Source: Chondrosia reniformis
Lineage: Eukaryota; Porifera; Demospongiae; Chondrillida; Chondrillidae
Direction of reading: 5' to 3'
Assembly (NCBI GenBank): GCA_947172415.1
Contig: OX359191.1
Span: 434,001 to 498,000 of the forward strand
DNA: 64,000 bases
The notes beneath the pieces were generated by a model. It was not told where the DNA came from. It did not search any database and saw only the letters and a program-made list of their open reading frames with translations. Positions 33,447 to 48,456 of this stretch are shown here, piece after piece; the stretch's first letter is position 1, and each line of letters begins with the position of its first letter. The position numbers were made by a program, and so were the translations under genes.

Positions 33447-36400
33447 ATGATTCAGAAGTTAAATTTTTTTAATGTAAGTTCTTCAGTAACTTGCTAGGTA
33501 TCATAATCTACCTAAGCCTTTAACTATACTTAGATTTTCGGGGAAACTACAGCTAATCCTCCTGGACCATCACAAGCGCAAGCTTCTGGAACAAGTGTTG
33601 ATACTTGTGCTATAGATCCCAATTCTATTTCGTTTGATGTTGAGAAATCTGCTGCTGTAGGTAAAGAATGCAAGACAAAATCCTTTCAACATGGATTCTT
33701 TTCATTTGTGTACAAAGGAACTTACGAGGGGCAGAGTTGTGCAATAAAGAAGTTCAAGGAAAAAGCAGTTAAGGAAAATATTCAGATTTTTAGTTACCTA
33801 GTAAAAGTAGATCACGAAAATATTGTCAAATTTCACGGTTTTCTTGAAGATAAAAGTCGCCCTTCTTTCGTTATGGAATTGTGTGAATGCACGCTTTATT
33901 CATACCTCGACGATCTAGCAAGGAAAGGAGAAGTAACAGCCGCACAGACCGATGTGGTGCAAAAATTGAGTATCTTGAAAGATGTTTGTAGCGCCATGGT
34001 ATTTCTCCATGATCATAGCATACCGCATGGAGATTTATACGCCCGCAAGGTGCTTCTTGTCGGATGCCAAGAAAAGAGAATCGTAGCCAAGGTTTCCGAT
34101 ATTCAAGTTTTCCGGTACATAAGTAAATCGTTTCCTAATTTTAAGGAGAAGTACAATAGATGGTGTGCTATCATGCCACCAGAAATTTCTGCAGCACAGG
34201 GACATTACCCTGAAAACATTGAGGAGGCATGCGCAGCAGACGTTTTTTCTTTTGGCTGTCTTAGTATACACGTAGCAACATGCAAATTTCCGCTACCAGA
34301 GGCCCCAAGTACTGGAACCCACAATAGCAGTGGCATTGAGTATAGCAGAAGAAGAAAGACCATTAATTTTATAAAGGGTAGTAATTACGAGATCTTTAAG
34401 GTTATAATCAAGCAATGCTTGGCAGATACTCCAGCTGACCGTGGCACTTTCTTTTCAATACTACAAGTCCTTGAAACTGATTCAAAATCTAAGGTAATAC
34501 CAGATACCTACAGTATGTATAGTTCTATAAGTTTAATTTACGAATGATATACTTATACTTTATATTATAAAAGAAACAATTATAGTTAGATGCCCTTCTC
34601 TATACGAGACAGCTATCTAAAGTTTTACATCATCATTCCATACTGTCATTATATAGATGATATTTTCCATACCTCTTATATTTACAAGCACAGCTTTTAC
34701 ATATCAATTAATGTTAATTCTTAATTATATAAATTATATGTATACACTTAAATTGAATTTATAGGCATTTAGGTCAAGTGAACACCAAGAGCAGGTGACT
34801 AGAAATCCTTCAAATGAAAGAAGTTCAACCTTTAATGTTGAAAGGGAAATCACCTCTCTTAAGGTACATATTATTAGCAGTTTATACTGATTGAAAAATT
34901 ATTTGTATATTAAGTTTTACTTCATGCTACTAAGTTTAAAATTATACATTTAATGTAAATATGCCAGTATATTGCAACCCCTTCTTCTTGCTTAGTGTGA
35001 GGTGGATAGTTTGAGAGCATCTGAAGACTTGCAAAAAACTAAAGTAAGAATTTCTTATAGCTTATATGTAGTCATAATCTTATATAATTAATGATTAATA
35101 CTTAAGTGCCCTCATAATGATCAATAGAAAACTTTGTTAATTTAAGCTTGATGTTTTCGTAAAATTAAGTGTTATATAATTGTATGTGAATCCGTATTTA
35201 TTTTTATTATTATAATTATTACCAGCTCTAACCAACAACGAAATTAGTACATATGCAATTATTATAGCAATTAAAAAATCATTTAGCTCTTGATTGTTAC
35301 CATCCTGCCAGGCAGCTGCTGCCATTTTAGTTTACTAAAATGGTGGCAGGATATATATACCGTATATGGACCTAAATTTTCGCGGGACTAAACTTTCGTG
35401 GTTTTCGGTTTTATTTTCGCAAACGTACCTGGTATAATTCGCTTGTACTTTGAAAGCTCTATAATTATAGTCTAAATTTCCGTGGGACTAAACTTTCGCG
35501 GATGGCTGCCAATCAGCGAAAACCGCGAAAGTTTAGTCCTGCGAAAATTTAGGTCCATACGTCTACATAGACATCGACTGTCCACACCGAAGATCGACTG
35601 TCGACACCGGATGATCGATGGACGACATCGACATTGATCTTCGTTATTGTCCACTTTGGCGCTTCATATCCTTAGCAGTGCGAGGAGCCGCGTTCCCCAA
35701 CTGTGTTGGAAATAACGCGCTAATTAAAATCCTCTTATGCTAATACGTTCGTGTTAGCAAATTTATTGATCATGGAAGAAGCCTTGACTCTACAGCCGCG
35801 AAAACCATTATGCTCAATAATAACGTTATCGCTCTCCCTCCTCCAAAAGAACACAGCGCGTAAAATTTAGGGTAGTTTCGTAGCCCGAAGGCTTATTAGT
35901 TACAGTGGATGATGATCATTATGAAGAAGATAACGAAAATGGGAGATTTCAAAGTTTGTTAATTTGCCAACGGAACACGGTCGAGGCCAGTTTATAGCAT
36001 GGCTGTTCTGTATTTCATTTGTTTCAGCGGTTGTTTTCAGCCTATTTCGGGATTTCGCTCCTATGCAATTGTAGGAACGAAACAACCAGTACTATATATC
36101 CCTACACATCTTCCTCGTTAATCTATATGGAAAGTGTTTGACCACAAAGTGGCTACACGACGACAAACAGAACGACAGGTGAAAACCATAGCTTACACGA
36201 TTTGGGTGGGGCTTGCTCAGACTTACCCCAATAATCTGTACATGAGATGGCTCCATTGTAATTGGTCTCTCTATGATAATTAGGCTGTTTATTTTTCCTT
36301 TATTAAGGCTAGAAACACCTGCAGCTGATCACCTCTAAGACCCTAGATTAAAATGACATATGTTTAGATTGCATGCAAGGTGAACCATCTAATATAATTG

Positions 36401-39400
36401 ATCTGTTTTTAGAATGTCTTTATGATAATTCTAATTTTGTATATGTAATAAACAAGGACAAGTTGTTAGAAAGAGATGAGGAATTGGAATATTTGAAACG
36501 TGTACATGAAGATTTGAAAGATTTATATCGCAAAACTGCTGCTGAAAAATCTGCAACACTGGTAAGATGTCAAGTATATTTACACCCTTGATAGAATTAT
36601 GTCTAGATGATAAGTTTGTGTTTTATTATTCTTTCTATAGCAAGAGCTTGAAAAACAAAAAAAACTAGCTAAAGAAGCTACCAAGAATAGGGATGGCTAT
36701 AAAGAAGCGTGTGATAAAAGCAAAGTCTGTAAATCTTACATTTCTTGATGGTACTATATATTTACTGACAGTGTGTATATTTTAATGATTAGACTGCCTT
36801 GTCAAAGAATGAAGCAGAGATCAGAAACCTTAAAGGCACAATTGCACAACTGGAGCGGACTCTTCGAAGCATGAAAGAAGAAAAGAATGGCCTTAGCACA
36901 GATCTGACCTCAATTAAAAAAGACTTGCAGAATGAAAAAAAAAAGAATAAAACTCAAAGTGATACAATCCTGGAGCAGAAGGTCAGCTGTTATACAAATT
37001 TAACTCAAGGACCTCTGACGTGATTTTTTTATTTTCGCATAAAACTTTAGTTGTATACACTGAAATGAAGCTTGCTCTTTAAAATGAGTTTTGTATTATC
37101 AACCACGTAAACTTAAGTACATAACAGATTTATTCAAACCGCATGTACACAAGTTTTATTATAATTGCAATTGATAATTTGGTTTGGTTGGTCGGTAACT
37201 GCCTGACCTTTATTTATATAGTACTTATATGTCAGCCAAATGGATATTTTGCAACTTACATATTTTAAAGCCTACGTATATATATATACTATACATGGGT
37301 GATGAATAGGTTAAGACATAATTATTTGAAGGTACTCAGAGTTTGAAATGAAGTTATTTCTAACATCTAAGAATTTGAAATGTAGTTTGCATTGACATGA
37401 AAGGTATGTAGCTATTCTGTTTCTTTAATTATTGTGCATGTGCATACATAACCTGCCCTTTGTAAAAACTGCAGAAAAAAATTAACAGTCTAGAAAGAAA
37501 ATTAAAGGATGAAAAGGATGTTAAGAAATCAGCCAATGACAAAAGCATTTTGTTGGAAGAGCAAAATAGGGTACTGAATCAAACAGTTTCTACCTATGAT
37601 GTTAATATTGCAGATCTCAAAGTAAGCCTTTTATACAGAGTGTCACCTATGTATATTATATTAATATAGAGTAACTAGATTGTATATTAATACAATCTAC
37701 TTACTCTATATTTATTCCTGCTGGTCTACGTAAATCATACAAAATGCAGGTAATATAATTCAATTATATATTTTATTTATATAGCAAAGCCTTGAATTAG
37801 AAGAGAAAAGAACACGTGATTTAACTACTCAGCTTCAGGACACTGAAAAGCAGCTTAAAACCATTACTGTAAGTCATAAATAAACAATAAAGACTTTAGA
37901 CACCATATTAGATTGAAAATACAAAGTAGAGCATTCTTTTGCATGGATTGTTGGTTTTAGTCACCAGTATACTCTTTAACTGGAGCTACTGTATAATTAA
38001 TCAATATTTTTAAGTATGTAGGTATCTTAAAGGCTGTTTGCTCAACATTATCATTTTGGAAGCTTTCATTTGAATGTATATAAATATGTATATTCACATA
38101 TCTATGTACATATTTTTTAGGGAGAAAAAGAAAATCTGGATACTACATTATCTGTAACAAATGCTGAGAAGAAGCGATTAGCGGAGGAAGTGAATAAACT
38201 TAAGCCACAACTTGCCTTGAGAGATAGAGATTTGGAGACAATGAATGTTAGTCTTATGCATACAACAGAAATAAAACTATAATGTTTGTTATATTGTTTA
38301 TATGTAAGTATGTCATGATAGTATGTACCTACATAGGAGAAAGTAAGGATATTGACAAATGAACGGAATGATGCTCAAAAAGGAGAAGAACAAGTACCAA
38401 TACTCCAAAAAGAATTAAGAGAACTGCAGAAGGAAGTTGATGAATGCAAGGTACAATTACCTTAGCAATGAGGCTATGTATAACTGTACGTATATATAAT
38501 ATTATGTACATATCTACATATAAAATGTAACCAAAAATCATATACGTAGTTTGTGTAAAAAGTGAAAATTGATTTTACATTGCATAGAGCGGCCATGTTT
38601 TTTCAGACCTCCCTAGCTACTTTGATAGTACACTTACATACTCTCTGATGCAATTTACACATATATGCACATAGAAGCTAAAAAAGAGAGGGTTGTCATC
38701 CTCTTACCCACCAAAGTCCTTGGTGGATAATAGAAGAACTTATAGTATAATGTATATAAGAATAAATCTGATAGTATTATTTATTGTATACAGGAACAGC
38801 TTGAAACTAGAAATCATGAACTTGAAGAAGAAAGGAAGAAATGTAAAAAGCTAGAAGTAGACAATAAAAGACTCTCACAAGAAAATGAAAGTACTTTAGC
38901 AGAAAAAAATGTTAGTTTTCTCTAGTACAGTAGAAGCTGGTTAATCAGGGGATGCTGTAGGTGAAGTCGGGATATCCCTATTAACTGTCTCAATTATCCA
39001 GATAGTTTTTACTTCCTTGCTAGTGATGTTTGAGTTTGACCAGGCAACCCCAACTCCAACACTAACTTTTTCTGACAGACACACTTTGCCATATTAACCT
39101 GCCTGTTACATAGCTACAAAATTAAACAATCCGTTTTCATTGATATCTACAGTTTAACCAGGAATCCCTTCTACTTCTACTGTATTGTAGTACTGAATAT
39201 TTATGCTTGTACTTAATTTATTCAAGCTAATTGCAAGGTTTATATAGTCTCATAAAAAAATATGCACCAATGCAATTTATGCCATGAAGTCTACGTACCT
39301 TAAAAATTTAATATTTTTAGGGGCCCCCTCTATTGTTTTCATAACGCGATTTATGTATGGCTTCATGTTACGGATATATACGAGTTCATACGCAACTATT

Positions 39401-42400
39401 ATAATACATTTTATACGTCGATATATGTATAATACGAGTTCATACGCAACTATTGTAACACTTAATTTATACGTCAATACATCGTTTTTGCAAATGGCGG
39501 CGTTCAGGAAGCTTTAGTTAACGAAGCTTTTCTGTCGCTATTTATAATTTTCAGGACACTTAAGCGTCCTCAATCGTTAGGATTAAGAATAATATATCAA
39601 AGCCCAACGATGCGGCCAAGTAGTTCGAGTAACCGCCCCACGAGTTTTTAAACTCGAACTACTTGTTTGAGTCAAAATGGTAAGCTATTCAAAATTGGCT
39701 TGGATTTGTTAATTATGAGTGGGGGCAGTTTAAATGCAACCCCCAAATTTGGTATGTCTCTTATATGTACCAGTATTAGACTAAAATATGATTCCTTTTA
39801 GTACACTTAATCTAATTATAACACATAAAAAGAAAAAGTGATATTTTCTGGCAGTCCTAAATCATTTGTTTACATATAATCCAGCATGAAATTGACTGCT
39901 TATTCCTTTATCATAATTTTGATACAATATTCACTAAAATTTTATTCAATTTGAACATTTGAACATTTGAAATATTGGATGGTATATTATACAAATGATT
40001 TGGACTGCCATAAAATATTCTTTTACGTAAGTGTTATTAGTGGGGCTCACTGTAAATCAGTTGCATGGTCCCAGATATAATCTATTGAGCAAGGCCCACT
40101 GTAGTAACTTTGAATTATCATTTCGTCTATGTATGTATAGTCTTACAATATACATATTCTTATATTCTACGTACTGTATATGATAATTAAAAACATTTAC
40201 TTTACAGCTGCATTCTTCACTTTGTTTACTATATTACAATTATATATGTGCATATGTAGAAGAAAGAATCAGAAATGGGGTCAGAAAATAAGCAGCTTCA
40301 GAGACGCCTCAGGATGAGTGAAACAGAAAACAGAAATCTGAGGGAATCCCTGTCCACTGCTTCTACTCAACGTGATAATGCAAGGGTATGTATGGCATTC
40401 ACATTGCACAGCTTTAAGTTACCTTATTTCCTTGATTAAACACCGCTGCATTTATTTTTTCATGCTGCTTTAAAGTGTGGCATCTATTTGAGGGTGGCAT
40501 TTATTAATCTCAGATCATATCAATTTCCCAGCAGCTAGACATTGAGTGTACATCACGAATGATACGACCTTGGGCATAAGTTCTCTAGGCAGTCTTTGTC
40601 CAACCGTTGTTCAACAGTGTATCTGTGGTGGTATAATCCTAGACAGGCAAATATTGTATAAGCTATAATATTAGCTGTAATATATTAAGTTGTCTCAACA
40701 ATGGAGTACGAGATTGAGATCCTACTAATTGGTAACCAGCAGTTACGTACCTCCTATGGTCATTCCCAATGATGAATGAGCTGCAGACAACTTATTTATC
40801 CTAGCTGGCAATCGTTTACTGATTGTTTGTTAGGTCAATGTCTACTTATAGCCACAACCTGTAAATTTACCATATAGGTGGCTAATCAGCAGCTCGGGCC
40901 ATGTAGCTGATGCTCACTCCATAATTCACGAGAGTTAGACTGTATTTTGTTCAGAAATGACGGAGTAACACAGTAACAAACAAACAAACAAACAAACAAA
41001 CACACAAACTCTACTGAATTATATATAGATTAGGAAAACACTGAGGTACCAGGACTGCACTCAGCAATTTATGTATGTACGTACATATATATATTTCACA
41101 GAATGGATAAATTGTCTGCTGGACATGCAGGGATGTCCAGTGTAGGGTAGATGGGAACTTGGTTGCTGAAGATTTCAGAAGCTTTAGACTGATGTTACTA
41201 TTACTCCCCATGCCAAGTAGGAATAAATATCTCAGAATTAGCTCTATCATTAGGCCACTCCAAATTACACTTTAGTTTCCCATCCACTGCCCGCATGCAT
41301 TACAGGAAGCCGCCTGCTTTTTTCATTATTGTCTGTTATTTTTATTATATATCAGTTATACCAGTATTACCCATTGTAAAAACCCTAATAAAGCGTTTTG
41401 CAGCCTTAGGCAATCAACTATTAAGCAGGGTCGGGACAACCTCTCTACAATGCGATCTTTTCTTGTATCTATACTCGTCACAAATAGTGTCATCTCCACT
41501 TTTTCTTTCATTTTAAAATGTTATATTTGACTCTACATAATATACTGTATATTCTTGCCATGAATAAGGCCATTAAATATTATATTAGCAGCTGTTAGGT
41601 AAATTTAATGGAATTTAAATTTCTTTAGCAAGTAATGCCATCCATGATCCTTCTATTTACATGTTTTTTAGTTGTAATTCTTTTTTCTTGAAAAAATTTA
41701 GTCAGAAGTGGATGAATTAAAACAATTAAAAGATAAAAAAATAGAAGAGCTATCAAATTTGCATGGAGATCATGAAAAGCTCAGGGAGAGAGAGAATAGT
41801 TCACTCATAGAGAAGGTTACTAGAGAAAATATTTACATGATCCCATATGTACGTATAAGGTTTATTTTCAACCCTTCTGTATTGTATGTAAGTTTTAATT
41901 ACATGCATATTATCTATTGTACATATGGACAGTTACAGGGCTTTTTCTTTTCTAATCATGTTTCCCTCTCATGTCTTAATTACCATCTGACATAATTATT
42001 TATCCATATCTTTCTGTCTTTGATTAAGACTAAGAAAATTGAAGCTCTAGAAGAACAAGTTCAAAATCAGAAGGTGAGATTCCAGATTTTATTATATTTT
42101 CAAGTCAATAATAATAATCATAAATCATATACGGATTTTCTGCATAATTTGTTCATTGTACTATAAGGTTAATCCTTAATCTATCTAGTAATTTAGTTTT
42201 TTAGTTTACTATATAGAACTGCACTAATTACTTATTATACAGTAGTAATTTGTATGGCTATATGGACAAGCTTCCACTTGTGTTTATTTATGTATTTAGA
42301 TGAGACTAAGTTATACAGAAGATGAAAAAAACACACGATCTAATGAATTATCAAGCTTAAAGCTTGAGAAAGAGAGAGTTGAAGATGAACTATTGAGTGA

Positions 42401-45400
42401 AAATAAAAAATTGGAAACAGAATTGTTGTCCGTCACAAATAAATCAGATGAAACAACTAAGCAACTCTTATTGCGGGAAGTGAGATATATACTATATACC
42501 TTCTATTTTAAAGATACGTATGGTGTTATGCTAGTGGTGAATTATTAATACATATACATGCATGGATATCTTATAATTTAGAATGAAGTTCAACAATTGA
42601 AAGAAGTGAAAGAGGACTTGATTGTTAAATTGAAAAAGTGGAAGGAAGAAGCTGAAAAAGAAAAAGTGAGATATACAGATATATTGGAACCTCTTAAGAG
42701 CATGCTTAGGTAGGAGTGCTAGATAAATTAGGTGTCAGATAAATAAGTATCTTCAAGAATATCACTAACGATGGTTCATCCGATTTTGGGACCAACTTCC
42801 TTCAGTACAATTGCCCTAATCTCCTCCTGTGTTTACTTGGGTCTTGTTGTTTGTAAGTGCAGATTTTTGCCCTTAAAGTCACAGATATAGAGAGGTCCTT
42901 GAACACTTTAATATCAATACCATGTGTATCTCACTGGACTATAGAATATGGACACACAGAATTTCAATTCCAAATCAAACCTACATATTCTCCCATTATG
43001 CATTTTAACAGAACTTGCTTTTAATTAACAGACTATGCCATAGAATGTAATTATGCCAATATTTGTCTTTACTTTGCTTTTTGACACAGTAAATAGTATA
43101 ATAAAATATACCATATAAAGAGTATACGTATATCGACTTAAATGTGCATCCATATGTTTGAAGAAACTTCCCTAATGAGGACTGGTTTCCATCCTCCTAT
43201 GATTTTGCAATACAGTTAGAAGTTTCACTGTATACGTAGGTTCAGTTCAAAGTTCAGCAAAGTATATATATAACACAGCATATTATACAATGATTCTGCA
43301 ATATATATAAAGTTTAATTTAGGAAACTGTTCTCTTTATTAATAGTCTACCAATGCAAAGCTTAGCAATAAAGTTAAAAAATTAGAACTGACATTGGAGA
43401 TTAGGGAAGAAGACATGCTTAAGGAGAAGGTGTGTTTGTATACGTACATTATTTATTGTATATTATAAGAATCCACACATACGTATGACCATGCATATAT
43501 ACATACGTACGTATATGTCAGAGTGTGTATATACGTATACCCCATTGTCATGGCAATGACCTACCAAATGCCATGGCAGTGGGGTATAAATCAGTTTAGA
43601 CCATTGCCTCAGACTTCTGCTAAATATAATTACATAGCCTCGGATCCACCTCTGCCTCTCATATTATATTTTGACTTATAGTTCTTGCCTCTGGCCTATC
43701 ACTATATATTACATAATAATATATATGAATAGTAGCAGTAGCCAATTGCAGAACTGTAAATGATGATGAATTGGTAAACCATTCCTAGAACATCAAAATA
43801 TGAGTATGTAATTTAGAACATTTACTTTACATCTCCATGTAATTTTGCATTTGCACTTGAATATGTACATGATTAGAAAGTTAATATTATTAATGTTTAC
43901 CTGTCAATAGGCCAGCATGAAAGAAGACATGGCTGAACTAACCCAGAAAAGAAATCTTTGTGATGAACTTAACTTAGAACTGATGAGTCTTCAGGAAGAG
44001 TTGGACACAAAGGAGAGTCTTTTACAGGAATCCCACGTTAGTTAACAGATTGTATGCTTGCCTGTTTTCTAGTTGGCATGTACACCTTATATACATATTA
44101 GCCTAATGTGATGCAAGAATAATGAATGACATATTTTATATACATGCATGACCTGTTTAGAAGATAGAAGTTCAAAGCTTACTTAACGGATCATGTATCT
44201 ATAAGCTCCAAAATGTGAATTGCAAAACAGGCTTTGTTCTCATAATACTGTCTTCAAGAATGAATACAACTTTTGAAGATACTTATAAGGGTCAGAATTG
44301 TTATTCAGATTACAACTATACATAAGCCCAACAAAGTGGTCAAGCAAGTAATTTGAGTGCGGTAGCGGCAGCCCCATGCTTATTTAGCTGACTTGTTGCT
44401 ATGGAGTTTTTGCATATATACATGTCACTTACTTGTATTTGTATTATCTTTAATTTACAGAGGCTAGAACAAGATTATGAATCTAAAATAATTGAGCTTG
44501 AACATGAAAATGAGAAGCAAAGGAAGTCATCTGAACAATTGGAAAGACTTGTAGAAAATACATCCATCGAATTAGAGACAACACAGGTACATACATAACA
44601 GCATAGTAAATTGCAAATTTTACATTGTAAATTTTGGTACCAATAAAATCTAGCAAACGTATCTATACTTCCTGTGTCATTACTGCTTTTATAAATGACA
44701 AATACATTGTCAATTCGTAATAGTCTTTGTATTTGATTGAGTTATATGTAAGCAGTGTAATTGTATGAACAATCAGGAGTATGAGCATATCCATTTCATG
44801 ATCACAAATTAATGTGATTGATTTTTGTAATTGCCTTAGATCCATTTAGAAAAAATGCAACAATCTGAAGCTAAGTGTAAAGAAGAACTTAAAAGGTTAT
44901 ATGATGATCATGACAGATTACGACTGAGAGAAAATACTGCACTTCTTGAAAAGGTTAATATTTAGTGCATTATGTTGACTCTTCATTTGAGCAATGATAC
45001 GGAGTGTTTGTTGCTTGCTTGTGTTGTTGTTGTTCATATGATAATATAGAGATTTAAATGAGCCTCAGCAATTGTTACTTATAAAAATATTTATAAGCTT
45101 TTGTTTTATGTAGACAAAGGAACTAGAAACACAGAAAAGCTTTTTTGTTCAGGAGAAAGACAATTTAATGTTTAGACTGCAGGAGAAAAATGAAGCGATC
45201 CGAAATTTGGAAATCAAACTTGAAGTTTGTTTTTAAGAATTCTCTATACAATACATCTCTTCACATTTTCATGTTATTTGCAGTATATTGCATGTGGTAC
45301 ATATGCTCATTCGATATGCGTAGGATGCAACCATGGAACTACAAGTACAGCAATATGAACATGGTGATGCCAAGCAAATGGCACAAGTTAGTTACTAGCA

Positions 45401-48139
45401 TGTTTGAACTTACGTATTACAGTTTCAAGTGACATACAATACATCTGATCATGAAGGGTTCATCTTTTGATAATTTGAGTCTCTAGAGATACAGTTGGTG
45501 AATTCTTTCTTGTCGTCAGGCATTTCAACCCTGAGGGGGAAAGAAGAAGAAGAGGAAGTGTTGGTAAAAAGGGTTTCCATGCAACCACTTTTTAGGAAAA
45601 TGCCTTGATCGTTCATTCTAACTTGACACACTGTTGTATCTTCAGGGCCTCCTTGATTCTTCTTCTGCACCAGCTCTTCTCCCTGTCCACTATTCTGGCT
45701 TGGTTCCCACACGTGCTGTCAGATTAGGGGATGTGAACAATGGCCTAGCTGTTCACTCCATGAAAACTGGCCACTCCATCATATGCTCTGCCATCCTGAT
45801 CTTCAATGTCCTTCCTGTTTTTCCCATGTATGTATACTGCAGGGCATCTAGATTCTGGTAAACAACACCTTTATATCCATAGTATATAGGCTATGGTTGT
45901 TTAGACCTAGAAGGGATATACGTATATTCCTCAGTGATCTCCACTTAGTGACAAGAAATAAATCGCAAACTATGTCTCTAGACACTCAAAATATCAAAAG
46001 ACAAGTTAGACGTAGTTAGAAGAAATCCTTATACAGTACAGTGTATGCTATGTAATATTTTTCTTTAATCAGCAATAATTAAAATTTTGAAAATGACCAC
46101 ACACGAAATAAAATTATAAAAATATCATATCTTAAATCCAAATGTACGTATACAGTATGTAAGAGATGATACAACTTAAGTTTTTGATACCAACAGGAAA
46201 AAATTCATGCTTTAATCAATGAAAAGGAAGGTCTGAAGAAAAAAGTCAAGAAAAAAGAAAAAGACTTTCAGGGAAAACTTGAGGATTTGCAGTTTAAAAA
46301 GGCCAGATTTAAATGTGAAAAGGTAATAATATATTTTTGTAGGATAGTACATGTATATATGTGAATGATAGTACTTTTAATATAATGTTATTATAACAGG
46401 AACACTGGGAGCAGGAGCAGGGGCGGGCTAACGGTACTGTTCTTCCAGCCAGGGTATGTTTGTAGCATTTCCATACTTGGAATAATTATTTGTACGTATA
46501 TACTGATGGTATCTAAATTTGATCACCATGTAATGTTATATACCATTTTCAACTTTAAACTTTAAAATACTTGATCTACTTCATTCTTACAAAACTGGTA
46601 AACTAGTTTTATCTTAAAAGGTGAAGGCCACATTCTGTTTAAGAAAATAACTTGGTATATTCATTTTATGTATTACCTGGGAATGAAGATAAAATGCATT
46701 TTAGGCCTAGGTACACAAAATGTGATGATACACCCTCTATATATCAGAGTTGCTGACTTGTTTAACATGTATACAATGTATAAGAGTCAGTTATGATGCA
46801 ATAGATTTCTGCAATTTCAGGCATTTTGCAATTGTACAGGCTAAATGTAAAATATATATACTGCACTGTACATATACTCATATGTATAGAGAGACAAACA
46901 ATCTACATGTAATTTGAAATGTTACACTAAACTTAAATTTGAGGAGAAAGAAAAGGAGTGGATAAATCTGACTTGTACTGTATTCTAACCTTTGCAAACT
47001 TACTGAATATACAATTTAGTAATGGTAATGACCAAACTTTAAAGCTTTTGTACATTTTTGTTTTTCTAACATACATGTAGTCTTTTAGTCACTATTTGGG
47101 CAGAAGAGTGCAATATAGTCAAATTGAGGTTAGCCATCCAGTCAGACTCTATCCCTATTCTAATACTGTACATATTTTATAACATTAAGACATGCACATA
47201 CGTAAATAAATGACTATTTGCTTTTTATAATGCTCAGAGGGAAAATAAACAACTTAAATCGGCAATGAGAAGAGCATCAGTTCATGAAGCACGAATGCAG
47301 GTTAATTTTTGCTTATGTTATATACAGAAATGTATGTACGTATGTGCATATATACCATTAGATTTTAAAATTATGTCCTGTTTGTCTTTCTCTGATTAGA
47401 GAGAATTTAAAGCCTTGCAATTTAAATTGGTAAGAAGGAACAGTTACCATGAAATTGCTAGTAATAGTCTTTATTTTACATAGCCTACTTTTTTAAATAC
47501 TGTACATGTACATGTGCGTTTATTTCATGACATGATTTTTCTTTCTAGTTTGAGAGTCACAAGTATCCTCCTTTGCTTTACATTTTTCAATGCCACCAAA
47601 AAGAACCAGCTCTTCATTTGGACCCAATTCCATCACTTACTCCTACTCCAGTTCCCACCATTTCTACAGCTCAATTTTTGCATGATTTGGACCCAAACAT
47701 CAATCCATGGTCCAAGGAAATGGCAGACGCTGTGAATGTGTTTAAAGAATTGCTTTGCTTTAAGCCAAATGCCTTAGGTCATCTTTCTTTCTCATTCTTG
47801 AGTTTCAGTGCTGAGCAGAAAGTATCCGTTTATAGATTTCACTTGGCTTTAGTTCCTAAGGTGCTCACAAAATGTTCAAATGGAGGAGGCCATGTTTCAC
47901 CTCAAGTATTGGTTATCTATGCCTATTGTGACCTCAAAGAGGATGCTGCTTCAGAGTTAGCTAAATTACTCAAGCCAAGCCAACATGGAACTTTATTTTA
48001 TCCATCCACTTTTGGCATTGTTCCCTCTTTGGAATCTACAAGTAATTGTAGTCAGGGCCTGCCAGATTTGCTTAAGCCATTAACTGATTGGTTGGATAAT
48101 CATACTATGCACAAGTTGGAATCCCAGTATACATGGTGA
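33447..48139 (+). CDS. Pseudokinase / long coiled coil / SHQY-domain protein, 28 exons
   Basis: Start ATG 33447 (exon 33447-33473, 9 codons). Exon 33534-34493 is a kinase fold lacking key residues: Gly loop absent, Lys81 kept (CAIKKF), HRD is HGD (174-176), the loop Asn is Lys181, DFG is DIQ (198-200), PPE 224-226 kept. Coiled-coil exons (330-1182): 34765-34863, 34996-35043, 36457-36561, 36641-36724, 36793-36981, 37475-37621, 37785-37868, 38121-38246, 38337-38450, 38794-38910, 40260-40385, 41702-41815, 42029-42073, 42300-42479, 42582-42665, 43346-43429, 43911-44036, 44461-44586, 44840-44953, 45114-45224, 45324-45386, 46197-46322, 46400-46453, 47238-47300, 47400-47429. SHQY exon 47549-48139. 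All in phase, ~1378 aa. Probably a non-catalytic partner of the 9.0 kb kinase (inference). The first exon is short, so the start is less certain. Confidence 0.75.
35360..35561. mobile_element. MITE with ~45-bp terminal inverted repeats
   Basis: The left arm 35360-35407 (...tatggacctaaattttcgcg...) and right arm 35516-35561 (...cgcgaaagtttagtcct...aggtccatacg) are near-perfect reverse complements. An internal partial repeat of ggactaaactttcg lies at 35486-35500. It is intronic in the pseudokinase gene. Confidence 0.75.
39320..39666 (-). repeat. Repeat element, reverse copy of the 55.6-55.9 kb tandem unit
   Basis: 39489-39666 is the reverse complement of the ~190-bp units at 55554-55934 (atggcggcgttcaggaagct, gaggacgcttaag reversed, cgatgcggcc, aagtagttcgag). 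39365-39480 holds two copies of a ~53-bp motif starting gagttcatacgcaactatt, also present once at the edge of the 55.9 kb copy. Confidence 0.7.
39832..40026. repeat. Palindromic element, ~36-bp inverted arms
   Basis: agtgatattttctggcagtc...aaatcatttgt (39832-39869) is matched in reverse complement by acaaatgatttggactgcca...(39991-40026). Non-coding, intronic; likely a small DNA transposon. Confidence 0.6.
40976..41008. repeat. (CAAA)n microsatellite
   Basis: About seven CAAA units followed by CACA, in the 1.3 kb intron 40386-41701 of the pseudokinase gene. No exon was found in that intron. Confidence 0.8.
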
Positions 48140-48456
48140 TCACAGCAATCAAAAAATAGTATGTATATACTTTATTCTTGTAATATACATATGCACTGCT
48201 TATAGTCTTTTCATGATTGTTTAATTAGGCTCTTGATAATACGTATTAGGCAGAACCCTTCGCATGAATTTTCTCCCCCGAAACATATGTATGCATTTAC
48301 ACATTGTTTGACTAAGCTGACTCAAAATTATGTATAGTAAAATAATTTGAAAAAACTTTGAAAAATACCTATATATAGATGAATTAAGTGCATACTGTAC
48401 ATACATAAGTCTATGGAAAACTATCCTGTATAAATTGCTAAGGGTATACATAACAT

